The notes beneath the pieces are model-generated. The model was given only the letters and a program-made list of their open reading frames with translations, made no database searches and was not told where the DNA came from. DNA of 48,882 nucleotides from JAENVT01 sp031404635 (GTDB taxonomy: Bacteria; Actinomycetota; Acidimicrobiia; Acidimicrobiales; Ilumatobacteraceae). The position numbers and the translations under genes were made by a program. Shown one piece after another: positions 8,711 to 15,936 of this stretch; positions within the stretch are counted from its first letter, which is position 1; each line of letters begins with the position of its first letter. The stretch spans positions 1-48,882 of the forward strand of contig JANNHY010000340.1 of the NCBI GenBank assembly GCA_031404635.1, in the 5' to 3' direction.

Positions 8711-8736
8711 CTACCCATTCCGGCGTTCGAGCAAAC
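8711..8736 (-). promoter_or_regulatory. SigF/SigB-type promoter of usp (leaderless)
   Basis: Minus strand GTTTGC (8736-8731), 14-base spacer, GGGTAG (8716-8711). The expected transcription start falls at or next to the ATG at 8703, so the message should be leaderless. The alternative ATG at 8718 overlaps the -10 and is rejected as the start. Confidence 0.72.
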
Positions 8737-8757
8737 GTATCAACTACGCCTCCGGGT

Positions 8758-9003
8758 CTAAAGCCGATCGTCGCCGATGCTGTCGGCTTTTGGTCCATCG
8801 GAGTGGAGGCGATGTCGTCCGGCCATCACCATCACGAGCGCCAGTGATGCAACGACCACCGCCGTGGACCAGCGCCTACGGCTCCGCTTTCGGCGTCCGC
8901 GGGCCAACGGAGGCAGGTCCTCGATACGGGTTCGCGCTTCGTCTACCAGCTCTGACAAGGTATTGGCGGTGGACTCGGCCACGTTTTTCAGGGCATTCGA
9001 CAT
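8758..9003 (-). CDS. Small stress-associated membrane protein (81 aa), paralogue of 21492
   Basis: An 81-residue protein not recognised from any named family. Residues 1-32 are an amphipathic, acidic-then-basic segment (NALKNVAESTANTLSELV, then RTRIEDLPPLARGRRKR). One membrane helix follows (about 47-61, TAVVVASLALVMVMAG), then a short polar tail. The basic cluster before the helix predicts an N-in orientation. The 85-residue gene at 21492 shares the same layout and much of the sequence. Both are preceded by stress-type promoter candidates, which suggests a small sigma-regulated membrane or envelope component. Function unknown. Confidence 0.75.
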   Translation of the reverse strand: MSNALKNVAESTANTLSELVDEARTRIEDLPPLARGRRKRSRRRWSTAVVVASLALVMVMAGRHRLHSDGPKADSIGDDRL

Positions 9004-9076
9004 CTCAGCTCACTTTCGATCTGTTGCTGCTGCTCTTGAACTTACAACCAGCGCAGCCGGTCATGTACACGATGCT

Positions 9077-9102
9077 GTACCCCGTCTGCGGGGGATCTAA
9101 TC
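9077..9102 (-). promoter_or_regulatory. Weak SigF/SigB-type promoter before the 81-aa gene
   Basis: Minus strand GATTAG (9102-9097), 14-base spacer, GGGTAC (9082-9077), about 74 bases before the ATG at 9003. One mismatch to the GTTT core; exact -10 and spacing. Confidence 0.5.
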
Positions 9103-9141
9103 CGAGATCTGATCCTGCAAGGTGGGTCGGAAGGGCGGCGA

Positions 9142-9528
9142 CTAGCGTTCCGACGCAATCTTCGTCAATGTCACGCCGTCGTTGGTGAATTCGTAGCTAT
9201 CGACGACCGAGCGCAGAATGTTGTCGGCAAGTTCGTCGAATGTAACGTCGAGCGGCCCGGACTCCAGCTTGAGGCTGGCAATCATCTGGTGCCCATCGAG
9301 GCGGAAAGTGGCGTGTACGCGGTCACCGACATGGCGTTCGGCCAGCATGGAGAAGACTTCGTCAAGACCGAGTCGCACGTCGTCGATCTCGTCAACGCTG
9401 AACCCGGCCTCGGCGCCCAAGGAAGCGACGATCATCCGCACGGTGGACGCGTACCGGGTTCGCAGCGGAACGATCACATCGAAGTGATCCTCGTGGTCGA
9501 GAGGCGGGTCGAGTTCGGGGTCGGCCAT
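9142..9528 (-). CDS. RsbW-like HATPase, putative anti-sigma factor
   Basis: A 128-residue protein with the GHKL (HATPase_c_2) fold typical of RsbW/SpoIIAB serine kinases. The N-box helix is DEIDDVRLGLDEVFSML, and the N-terminal strand is HFDVIVPLRTRYASTVRMI as in RsbW. The glycine-rich ATP lid is poorly conserved in what I can see, so kinase activity is uncertain. It would bind a SigF-type sigma factor or a STAS protein. It diverges from the LuxR regulator and is transcribed away from it. It is one of four HATPase proteins in this island. Confidence 0.75.
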   Translation of the reverse strand: MADPELDPPLDHEDHFDVIVPLRTRYASTVRMIVASLGAEAGFSVDEIDDVRLGLDEVFSMLAERHVGDRVHATFRLDGHQMIASLKLESGPLDVTFDELADNILRSVVDSYEFTNDGVTLTKIASER

Positions 9529-9596
9529 CGGGCAGAACGCTATCCGTCCTCGACCCCGTCGACGCTGGTCGGCTGTTCAGGCCCAATCACGAGGCT

Positions 9597-9622
9597 GTTT
9601 GGCGCGGTGACGAGACGGGTAC
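9597..9622 (+). promoter_or_regulatory. SigF/SigB-type promoter of the LuxR regulator
   Basis: Plus strand GTTTGG (9597-9602), 14-base spacer, GGGTAC (9617-9622), giving a leader of about 30 bases before the ATG at 9658. It should drive the regulator and the coupled HATPase gene. Confidence 0.7.
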
Positions 9623-9657
9623 GTTTTCGCCATGTCTTACGGGCGTGTGGAGTACAC

Positions 9658-10353
9658 ATGAGCCTCCTCTCGGCGGCATCGCCCGACGCGTCTGATTCGA
9701 TCAATGTCTCAGCCGGGAAGCCGATCACCGTCGCGCTGGTCAACGACTACGAAATCATTGTGCGCGGTCTTGCGGCAATTCTCGCACCGTTCTCCGATCG
9801 CGTCCGCGTCGTGGAGCTGGAGGTTAGAGGCGAGCCGCAGCACATGGCCGACGTCGCCCTGTTCGACACCTTCGCCGGACGGCGTCACGCCCTCGAGCGA
9901 GCACGCGACATGGTCAGGGAAGGGCACGTCAAGCACGTCGTGCTGTACACCTGGGATGCAGCCGCCGAGTTCCTCACCCTGGCCGACGACGTCGGCGTGT
10001 CGGGCGTTGTGCTCAAGTCACAAGCGGGCGCGGCTCTGGTCGACGTCATTGAGCGCGTCGCCAAGGGTGAACGTATCGGTCTCGGGAACCTCCACCGAGG
10101 CCGTCAATCACGTGAGCGCGAACGGCTCTCCACGCGTGAGCAAGAAGTGCTCGCCCTCATCGCCGTCGGCATGAGCAATGGAGAGATCGCCAGCGAACTT
10201 TTCCTGTCGGTTGACACCGTCAAGACCTACGTCCGCCGCTTGTATGTCAAGCTCGGAGTCAACAATCGTGCTCAGGCGGCGTTGCAAGCCGCAGGTCACC
10301 ACGTGCTGCCGCAGGCCTGGCGCCGAAGTGAACGACGCGTACGTCCGTCGTGA
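9658..10353 (+). CDS. LuxR-family (NarL-type) response regulator
   Basis: A 231-residue regulator. Residues about 20-140 form a receiver-like domain beginning ITVALVNDYEIIVRGLAAIL, with a possible phospho-acceptor Asp in VALFDTFAG and the conserved Lys in VVLKSQAGA. The C-terminal LuxR helix-turn-helix (about 160-215) includes LSTREQEVLALIAVGMSN and DTVKTYVRRLYVKLG. ATG 9658 is preferred over longer in-frame starts because it follows the candidate promoter and fits NarL-family length. No sensor kinase is adjacent. The stop overlaps the next gene's GTG start by 4 bases, so the two are translationally coupled. Confidence 0.87.
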   Translation: MSLLSAASPDASDSINVSAGKPITVALVNDYEIIVRGLAAILAPFSDRVRVVELEVRGEPQHMADVALFDTFAGRRHALERARDMVREGHVKHVVLYTWDAAAEFLTLADDVGVSGVVLKSQAGAALVDVIERVAKGERIGLGNLHRGRQSRERERLSTREQEVLALIAVGMSNGEIASELFLSVDTVKTYVRRLYVKLGVNNRAQAALQAAGHHVLPQAWRRSERRVRPS

Positions 10354-10763
10354 GTGGTCGGCAGCTCGAGCGTGAGTACGAGGGAACGACCGGCACGTTG
10401 CGAGCCGCTCGAAGCGATGTGGTGAGCTGGCTCAATGGACATCAGGTCGACCACGACCTTCAGGAGCGCGCCGCACTCGTGCTCAGCGAACTCGCCTCGA
10501 ACGCGGTTCAGGCCTCACCGGGAAATGCGTTCAGCCTACGCATGTCGTTTGCCGACGATGGCTCCGTGGTCATGGCAGTCACCAGCCGCACCGACCGCGA
10601 TGGGCCTCCACCGCGGGACGACTGGGGTCCGGCGACGATTCTCGCGACCCGCGGACGGGGACTGTTGATCGTTGGCAAACTGTCGGACCATGTCGATGTC
10701 GACCAGCCTGCCGCCGGCACGATCGTCGTGACCGCTACCTTCCGCCCAGCGGCTCAGGGCTGA
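10350..10763 (+). CDS. HATPase anti-sigma regulatory protein
   Basis: A 137-residue GHKL ATPase-fold protein. The N-box is LVLSELASNAVQAS, the G1 region lies around TRTDRDGPPP, and the ATP-lid glycines are in RGRGLLIVGKLSD. This matches the HATPase_c_2 group of serine kinases that phosphorylate STAS proteins and bind sigma factors. The GTG start overlaps the upstream stop (GTGA), which implies translational coupling with the response regulator. The sigma factor gene follows 62 bases later and is the likely partner, with the STAS protein at 11723 as antagonist. Confidence 0.82.
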   Translation: MSGRQLEREYEGTTGTLRAARSDVVSWLNGHQVDHDLQERAALVLSELASNAVQASPGNAFSLRMSFADDGSVVMAVTSRTDRDGPPPRDDWGPATILATRGRGLLIVGKLSDHVDVDQPAAGTIVVTATFRPAAQG

Positions 10764-10825
10764 CGGCACCACCCGATCTCGATCGTCGCGACCAAGCCTG
10801 CCGACACATTTCGCGTGGGGGTAGC

Positions 10826-11656
10826 GTGAGGCCGATGGCCGAAACCACTCGATCGCGCGACGAAGATCCGTCCGGACGGACCACCGCTCGCGATCGCGAC
10901 GACCTCGACGACCTCGAGCTGTTCTTCGAGTTTGCGGCGACACGCGATCGGTCGATCCGCAATCGGTTAGTCGAGCGGCACATGGGGCTAGCCGCCCACA
11001 TCGCCAAGCGGTTCAGCCGGCCCGGAGGCACGGAGGACGACCTGCGGCAGGTGGCGATGCTTGGACTCGTCAAGGCCGTCGATCGTTTCGAGCCCGAGTA
11101 TGGCGTACCGTTCGCGGCTTTCGCGGGCAGCACGATCGAAGGCGAACTCAAGCGGCATTTCCGCGATCACAGTTGGATCGTCCGGGTCCCGCGCTCGGCC
11201 AAGGAGCTTCATTTGATGGTGCGACGTGCGGCGGACGAACTTTGCCAACGCTCCGGAGCTTCACCGTCCGTCGAAGAGATCGGGGCACACCTCGGGCTCG
11301 AGCGCGACGACGTATTGCGTGGGCTCTCAGCCTCTGCTGCCTATCACGTCGACAGGATTGGTGCCGGTGGCAATGACAGTGACACCGAGACGCCGCTCGA
11401 TCGAATCGGCACACTCGCTTCCGACGAACCGGGCTACGAGCACGCCATGGATTCGCACATCGTGCACCGACTGCTGGCTCGCCTGCCTGAGCGCGAGCAA
11501 AACATCGTCCGACTCCGCTTCTACGAGCAGCTGTCACAAGCTGAGATCGCCGCGGCGGTCGGGGTGTCGCAAATGCAGGTGTCGCGTCTCCTGCACGGAT
11601 CGTTCGAACGAATGCGCCAATGGATGAATGCCGACAACGCCGAGATGGAGGACTGA
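10826..11656 (+). CDS. SigB/SigF-family RNA polymerase sigma factor
   Basis: A 276-residue group 3 sigma factor. Region 2 is seen at EDDLRQVAMLGLVKAVDRF and in GVPFAAFAGSTIEGELKRH. Region 3 follows at about 125-185, with a short insert rich in Gly/Asp/Asn (GAGGNDSDTE). The region 4 helix-turn-helix is LPEREQNIVRLRFYEQLSQA, then VGVSQMQVSRLL. It should direct RNA polymerase to stress promoters; the GTTT-N16-GGGTA sites in this window fit its class. GTG 10826 or ATG 10835 may be the start. It follows an RsbW-like gene and precedes a STAS gene, the usual partner-switching set. Confidence 0.9.
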   Translation: MRPMAETTRSRDEDPSGRTTARDRDDLDDLELFFEFAATRDRSIRNRLVERHMGLAAHIAKRFSRPGGTEDDLRQVAMLGLVKAVDRFEPEYGVPFAAFAGSTIEGELKRHFRDHSWIVRVPRSAKELHLMVRRAADELCQRSGASPSVEEIGAHLGLERDDVLRGLSASAAYHVDRIGAGGNDSDTETPLDRIGTLASDEPGYEHAMDSHIVHRLLARLPEREQNIVRLRFYEQLSQAEIAAAVGVSQMQVSRLLHGSFERMRQWMNADNAEMED

Positions 11657-11722
11657 CGCTGGTCTGCATCGTGACGGCAGGGAGCGAATGTCACCCGAAA
11701 GGGTGATCATTCCGTTTTGGGT

Positions 11723-12067
11723 ATGGAGACCTTTGGTGCAACGACTACCGTTCCCGCCATGGCCGAACCGGGTGCTGCTCAACTGGAGATTTCCGCGACC
11801 ATCGATGGGTGGAAGGTGAGCGGCGAGATCGACGCCCACACGGCTCCCTCACTGGCGGCAGCTATGGCGCAACTTCCCGCCGGCGTGGTGACAGTCGACG
11901 TGGCCGGCGTTTCGTTCATGGATTCGAGCGGTCTGCGTGTTCTGATGGACGCCACGACGCGAGCGCGCGACGGCGGCGGCGACCTCATCGTCGCCAATTC
12001 CACACCGGGCATTGCTCGCCTGGTCGAGATCAGCGGGCTCGGCGGACAGTTGCGTCTCGACGGCTGA
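11723..12067 (+). CDS. STAS-domain anti-anti-sigma factor
   Basis: A 114-residue STAS protein of the RsbV/SpoIIAA type. The phospho-acceptor loop is VSFMDSSGLRVLMDA, the strand before it is GVVTVDVA, and the C-terminal helix region reads TPGIARLVEISGL. Non-phosphorylated STAS proteins bind HATPase anti-sigma factors and free the sigma factor. ATG 11723 is used; ATG 11759 is equally possible because neither has a clear ribosome site and the first 12 residues are not conserved-looking. It is 66 bases downstream of the sigma gene and in the same direction, so it is probably part of that unit. Confidence 0.85.
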   Translation: METFGATTTVPAMAEPGAAQLEISATIDGWKVSGEIDAHTAPSLAAAMAQLPAGVVTVDVAGVSFMDSSGLRVLMDATTRARDGGGDLIVANSTPGIARLVEISGLGGQLRLDG

Positions 12068-12100
12068 ACCGTCGGTCTTGGCTGCTCTTGCGTCACACCT

Positions 12101-12673
12101 TTAGATCTGGGCAATCGTGGTGGAGTGTCTGGCAAAGCGGGGCATCAACAGCGCCGCGAGTACGATGACCACTCCGGCGAGCACCGCCAGCCAGGCCATT
12201 GACGACTCGAGGGCGAGGGATTTGTCGAATGACGACGTCTGTACCGCTCCGACGAAGCCGGCGATGCCGACAACGGCGCCGAAGAACATTTCTCCGCTGC
12301 GAGAACGAACTGCGCCACTGATCAGCAAGCAGACACCTAGGCCGATCTCGATCAATCCCAGTGTCGTGGTGTGTGTGAAGCCGAGCACCTCGACAACTGG
12401 ATCCGACATAGGTCCGTCGAATCCTCCTCGGGTGATGGCGATCAGTCCGACGACGAGCAGCACCAGGCCGACGAGCGCCGCAACCATTGCGTCGGGCGCC
12501 CAGCGCGAGGTGTACGCCGTGCGGACCTGCCCCCCTGGGATCGGAGTAGCGGGTACCAGAACCTGGCCATCGACTGGAACTTCGCGTGCGACTGGAACTT
12601 GGCGTGCAGCCACCACCGGCGTGTCGACGACGGTGTCCGTGCGTTCGTGATATGGGCCTTCTGTAAACGTCAT
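12101..12673 (-). CDS. Four-helix stress membrane protein, paralogue of 15937
   Basis: A 190-residue protein starting MTFTEGPYHERTD, aligned over its whole length with the 184-residue product of 15937. A polar N-terminal region of about 60 residues rich in Val and Pro precedes four membrane helices (about 68-85, 103-125, 135-155, 165-185). Both copies end in HSTTIAQI or NSTTIAQI. ATG 12673 has a strong ribosome site (AAAGGAG). The gene follows the GlsB-type gene by 46 bases and probably shares its stress promoter. No biochemical role can be named. Confidence 0.78.
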   Translation of the reverse strand: MTFTEGPYHERTDTVVDTPVVAARQVPVAREVPVDGQVLVPATPIPGGQVRTAYTSRWAPDAMVAALVGLVLLVVGLIAITRGGFDGPMSDPVVEVLGFTHTTTLGLIEIGLGVCLLISGAVRSRSGEMFFGAVVGIAGFVGAVQTSSFDKSLALESSMAWLAVLAGVVIVLAALLMPRFARHSTTIAQI

Positions 12674-12719
12674 GATATTTCTCCTTTGAGACTGATGAAA
12701 GTTGAGATGGTTGAACGGA

Positions 12720-13001
12720 CTACCGGTTCGTCTGGAGGTGGCGGCCATTGACGGCCCGATAGATCAGTAGCGCGATGATCGAGCCGATGATCGAGCCGAT
12801 GATCCCTGACGCCTGGAACGCACCGCTGTCGGCGTCGTTGCGGAACAGCACGTAGCCGAGGAATCCGCCAACGAACGAGCCAATGATGCCAAGCAACAGC
12901 GTGCCTCCGAAGCCCATCGCGTCGTTGCCCGGAACCACGGCGCGAGCTATGAACCCGCCGATGATTCCGACGATGAGTAGGAACAGGATGAACCCAATCA
13001 T
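12720..13001 (-). CDS. GlsB/YeaQ/YmgE family stress membrane protein
   Basis: A 93-residue very hydrophobic protein with three membrane helices and the family hallmarks GGFIARAVVPGNDAMGF, then GTLLLGIIGSFVGGFLGY and a final GIIGSIIGSIIALLIYR. Members (transglycosylase-associated proteins) are general-stress-induced in many bacteria, including the Bacillus SigB regulon; their exact job is unknown. A stress-type promoter candidate lies 35-60 bases upstream. It is first in a two-gene unit with 12101-12673. A ribosome site (AGGGAGG) precedes the ATG. Confidence 0.9.
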   Translation of the reverse strand: MIGFILFLLIVGIIGGFIARAVVPGNDAMGFGGTLLLGIIGSFVGGFLGYVLFRNDADSGAFQASGIIGSIIGSIIALLIYRAVNGRHLQTNR

Positions 13002-13035
13002 GTAATGCCTCCCTGTAGATGGTGGAAAATCGGAA

Positions 13036-13061
13036 GTTCCCAGGGAGCTGAAGTTCTAAAC
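13036..13061 (-). promoter_or_regulatory. SigF/SigB-type promoter of the glsB unit
   Basis: Minus strand GTTTAG (13061-13056), 14-base spacer, GGGAAC (13041-13036). A leader of about 28 bases precedes the ATG at 13001. Confidence 0.68.
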
Positions 13062-13116
13062 TTATTGATGGCCACCGCCGCCGGCGCCGAGGTTCATCAC
13101 CCGGCTGGTCGGCGCC

Positions 13117-14172
13117 CTACTTGGGCTTGGCGGTGCTGTCGCGAATGACTAGTTCCGTCGGTAGCAGCACGTGGTGGGACCGAGTCTTGGCCCCGGTTCG
13201 CGATCGCTCGATGACCGCAGTCAGCGCCACCGCGGCGGCTCGGCCCTTGGCAGCGATGTCCTGACGAACGGTTGTCAGCGCTGGGCGCATCCGCTGGGCG
13301 AGGGGATTGTCGTCGAAGCCGACGACCGAGAGGTCCTCGGGAACATCAAGTCCAAGCGCCTGCGCGGCGTGGACGACTCCATAGGCGATCGCGTCACTGA
13401 AGCAGAGGATTGCCGTAGGCCGGTCGTGGCTGTTGAGCAGTATCCGTGCCGCCTCATCGCCGGAACCTTCCTCTGAATGCCATTCGTGGACGACTGTCGG
13501 CAGGATGTCTGCCGCGTGGAGTGCGTCGAGCCAGCCGAGCATCCGCTGCTTGGTGACATGACCCCCCGCCGCGGCCAGCGGGTCGGCGACGATTCCCTTT
13601 GGACCGCCGATATTCGTGGTGATGATTGCAATGCGCCGGTGGCCGAGATCAACGAGGTGTTGTGCGCCGGCTCTGGCACCGGATCGGTCGTCGATGTTGA
13701 TGCTGGGGATGCCCGGTGCGGGTGCCTGGTCGACGAATACGAGCGGCAGCTTGCGGCGCTTCAGCCATTCGACGGCGGTTGACTGTGTATTACACGAGTA
13801 GACCAGGGCGCCGTCCATCGGAACGTCGCGGGCTGGGATCATGTCGGCCTGCTCCGAGGCCGACAGCAAGGTCAGGGCGAGCCCGGTCGGGGCCAGTTCT
13901 TCGGCGATGGCGCCGAGAAACGTGGTCGCCACCTCGTCTGAGAAGGCGTAGCGCAACGAATCGGTCAACAACACACCGACTGCGCCCGTCGTGCCGCGTG
14001 CCAGGGCCCGTGCCGCGGGATCCGGGCCGGCGTAGCCGAGTTTCTCGGCAGCCGTCAAGATTCGTTCGCGTAACTCCGACGACAGCTGGTCAGGTCGGGA
14101 GAACGCGTTCGAAACCGTCATGCGGCTCACCCCGACCCGATCAGCGATCGTCTGCAGTGTCACTCTGGCCAT
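13117..14172 (-). CDS. LacI-family transcriptional repressor
   Basis: A 351-residue regulator. The N-terminal helix-turn-helix begins VTLQTIADRVGVSRMTVSNA, followed by the hinge helix (DPAARALARGTTG). The periplasmic-binding-protein-like effector domain (about 60-345) contains DGALVYSCN, GIPSINIDDRSGARAGAQHL and LSVVGFDDNPLAQRM, then PALTTVRQD. It should repress a carbohydrate or nucleoside operon in the absence of its ligand, but no sugar genes are adjacent, so the target is unknown. ATG 14172 gives the canonical start; the longer frame from 14229 lacks family likeness. Confidence 0.92.
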   Translation of the reverse strand: MARVTLQTIADRVGVSRMTVSNAFSRPDQLSSELRERILTAAEKLGYAGPDPAARALARGTTGAVGVLLTDSLRYAFSDEVATTFLGAIAEELAPTGLALTLLSASEQADMIPARDVPMDGALVYSCNTQSTAVEWLKRRKLPLVFVDQAPAPGIPSINIDDRSGARAGAQHLVDLGHRRIAIITTNIGGPKGIVADPLAAAGGHVTKQRMLGWLDALHAADILPTVVHEWHSEEGSGDEAARILLNSHDRPTAILCFSDAIAYGVVHAAQALGLDVPEDLSVVGFDDNPLAQRMRPALTTVRQDIAAKGRAAAVALTAVIERSRTGAKTRSHHVLLPTELVIRDSTAKPK

Positions 14173-14225
14173 CACCCGATTCTGGCCCGGTCCTTCAGTG
14201 AAACCTAGTTGGGCCTGATGGGCGA

Positions 14226-14426
14226 TCAACGCTCGGCGACGTAGCGAGCCGGTCGCATGTTGATCGTCGGCCGCCGCAGCGTCTCACGGATCAGGGCGAT
14301 CGATCGGCGGAGACGGCGGCGCGGCTCGACAAATGGCTGCACCGGGGCGTTCGGCAACGCACTGTACGCGACGCTGTGGAGCTCGGTGTGCGACAACAGT
14401 TGGGTGAGGGCGAGGACTTGTTCCAT
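14226..14426 (-). CDS. Small basic protein of unknown function (66 aa)
   Basis: A 66-residue protein not recognised. It starts MEQVLALTQLLSHTELHSVA, and the second half is strongly basic (EPRRRLRRSIALIRETLRRP). No membrane helix or signal peptide is seen. Support for a real gene is unusually good for its size: a ribosome site (AGGAG) 8 bases before the ATG, a good housekeeping promoter (TTGACC-N17-TACTAT) and a palindrome over that promoter. It may bind nucleic acid given its charge, but that is a guess. Confidence 0.62.
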   Translation of the reverse strand: MEQVLALTQLLSHTELHSVAYSALPNAPVQPFVEPRRRLRRSIALIRETLRRPTINMRPARYVAER

Positions 14427-14450
14427 GTCTATACTCCTGTCTTTCTGTAT

Positions 14451-14483
14451 CGGTATAGTAACATCACCTACTGTACCGGTCAA
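14451..14483 (-). promoter_or_regulatory. Housekeeping promoter overlapped by a palindromic operator
   Basis: Minus strand TTGACC (14483-14478), 17-base spacer, TACTAT (14460-14455). An inverted repeat, CGGTATAGTA at 14451-14460 and TACTGTACCG at 14469-14478, has one mismatch and 8 bases between arms. It covers the spacer and the -10, a classic repressor position. The region is more AT-rich than its surroundings. Confidence 0.6.
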
Positions 14484-14562
14484 GTCGGAATATCCTCGAT
14501 TGCTTGCAGTGATGCCTGTCACAGTGAGACCACTTCGCAAATCGTCAGCCCGGACCGACCGC

Positions 14563-15771
14563 TTACGTAGCGGGCGCGTCGTTGGTTGACGTGAGGTCCA
14601 CCGTTTCGGCGAAGTTGTCGGGCAGGACGAGTTGCTCGCGCTGGCGCTCCTGGCGGACCGCAGTGACGATGACCTGCAAAGCACCCGACACCGGGACTGC
14701 AAGCAAGGCACCGAGGATTCCGAACACCTCGACCGCCAGCAACACACTGAGCAAGATCCCCAGCGGGTTGACGTGGAGCTTGCGGGACATGATCCACGGG
14801 TACAGGACCCCATTTTCGACCTGCTGGTAGACAACGAAGAAGATCAGCGAGATCAAACCGGCCGTAGGCGAGTGGAGGTATGCCGCAATGACGCAGACTG
14901 CGGCACCGAGGGTCGCTCCGACCATCGGGATCAGGTCGGCTACCGCGACGAACAGGGCGAGAACGACCGGGCTGGGCACCCCTAGGGCAGCGAGGCAGCC
15001 GAATGCCGCGATGCCGGCGATGAGGCTGATGATCAGATTGCCGATGACGTAACCACTTACTGCGGCTGCCGCGTCGGACGCAATGCGCTGCGCCGACGTC
15101 CGCCGCCGATAGGGAATGAGGTTCTGCGCGGCGCGTGCGATTGCCGCCGACTGGCTGAGGAACAGAAAGGTAAGCAATGTGACGGTGATGAAGGCGAATG
15201 CCGCGGTCGCCACCGCCTGTGCCGCCTGGAACGACGAATCGCTCAAGCGGTCAGCGGCCCTGGCGAGCTTGGCTTCGTTGTCTTTCACGTAGTTCTCGAT
15301 GTGAAGTTTCTGGACGATGTTGCCGACCGGGCCTCTGCCATTTGCTGCATCGTGCACAGCCCCGGGAAGGTCGGTGATGATGTCGACGAGTTGTGTCCTC
15401 ACCGGCATCACGAACAGGGTGACCACACCGATCAACACCAGCAGTGTGGCCAATACGACCAGGCCGGTGGCGAGCGAGCGCCGATCACCGAGGCGGTGGT
15501 CCAGACGGCGCACGAGCGGAGCGAGAACGATCGCCATGAACCCGGCGACAGCAACCCAAATGAGTACTCGCGCCGCTGCGAGGAGAAGCAGGATCAGTAT
15601 GTAGGTCGCGACCACAACGCCGACTGCACCAACGATCGTTCGCCACGGCACGTGCGACCATGTGTCGTCCCTGGTGGCAGCGGGCGCGTTAGCGACCTCG
15701 CTGTTCCCCGGTCCGACACGCCCGGGAATGTAGAGGCCGTCGTGATCCGACGCCTCTGACATGTTGTGCAC
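14563..15771 (-). CDS. AI-2E family transporter (UPF0118/PerM)
   Basis: A 402-residue membrane protein with about eight helices in the pattern of the AI-2E exporter/PerM family: two pairs of N-terminal helices, a soluble stretch of about 70 residues (QLVDIITDLPGAVHDA...) and a C-terminal bundle with VADLIPMVGATLGA, QQVENGVLYPWIMSRKLHVN and PLGILLSVLLAVEVFGILGA. Members export autoinducer-2 or act as Na+/H+ antiporters, so the substrate is open. The GTG at 15771 or ATG at 15762 begins almost at the predicted transcription start of a stress promoter. It diverges from the 184-residue membrane protein, which has its own promoter of the same class. Confidence 0.88.
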   Translation of the reverse strand: MHNMSEASDHDGLYIPGRVGPGNSEVANAPAATRDDTWSHVPWRTIVGAVGVVVATYILILLLLAAARVLIWVAVAGFMAIVLAPLVRRLDHRLGDRRSLATGLVVLATLLVLIGVVTLFVMPVRTQLVDIITDLPGAVHDAANGRGPVGNIVQKLHIENYVKDNEAKLARAADRLSDSSFQAAQAVATAAFAFITVTLLTFLFLSQSAAIARAAQNLIPYRRRTSAQRIASDAAAAVSGYVIGNLIISLIAGIAAFGCLAALGVPSPVVLALFVAVADLIPMVGATLGAAVCVIAAYLHSPTAGLISLIFFVVYQQVENGVLYPWIMSRKLHVNPLGILLSVLLAVEVFGILGALLAVPVSGALQVIVTAVRQERQREQLVLPDNFAETVDLTSTNDAPAT

Positions 15772-15781
15772 GAATTCAACT

Positions 15782-15807
15782 CTTCCCTGCGCCGTATGGA
15801 TTCAAAC
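15782..15807 (-). promoter_or_regulatory. SigF/SigB-type promoter of the AI-2E gene
   Basis: Minus strand GTTTGA (15807-15802), 14-base spacer, GGGAAG (15787-15782). The leader would be about 5 bases to the GTG at 15771 or 14 bases to the ATG at 15762. Confidence 0.62.
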
Positions 15808-15841
15808 CCGTCACGGACCGTCGCTTCGCCCGCCTGAATGG

Positions 15842-15867
15842 GTTTAGACCAGCGTGGCACGGGGTAC
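15842..15867 (+). promoter_or_regulatory. SigF/SigB-type promoter of the 15937 unit
   Basis: Plus strand GTTTAG (15842-15847), 14-base spacer, GGGTAC (15862-15867), about 62 bases before the expected start to ATG 15937. It lies back to back with the AI-2E promoter, 34 bases apart. Confidence 0.72.
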
Positions 15868-15936
15868 TGACAGAGACACCCCCTAGTTGAGAGAACCGTT
15901 GAGCTGTCTTGACCAATCTCCCAAGGAGAAATTGAC

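Noticed and set aside
10814..10822. GGGTAG before the first sigma gene as an autoregulatory promoter
   Set aside because: The hexamer 14 bases upstream is TGCCGA, not GTTT-like, so the site lacks a -35.
11719..11724. GGGTAT before the STAS gene as a stress promoter
   Set aside because: There is no GTTT-like -35 at 14-15 bases upstream, and the motif overlaps a possible start codon.
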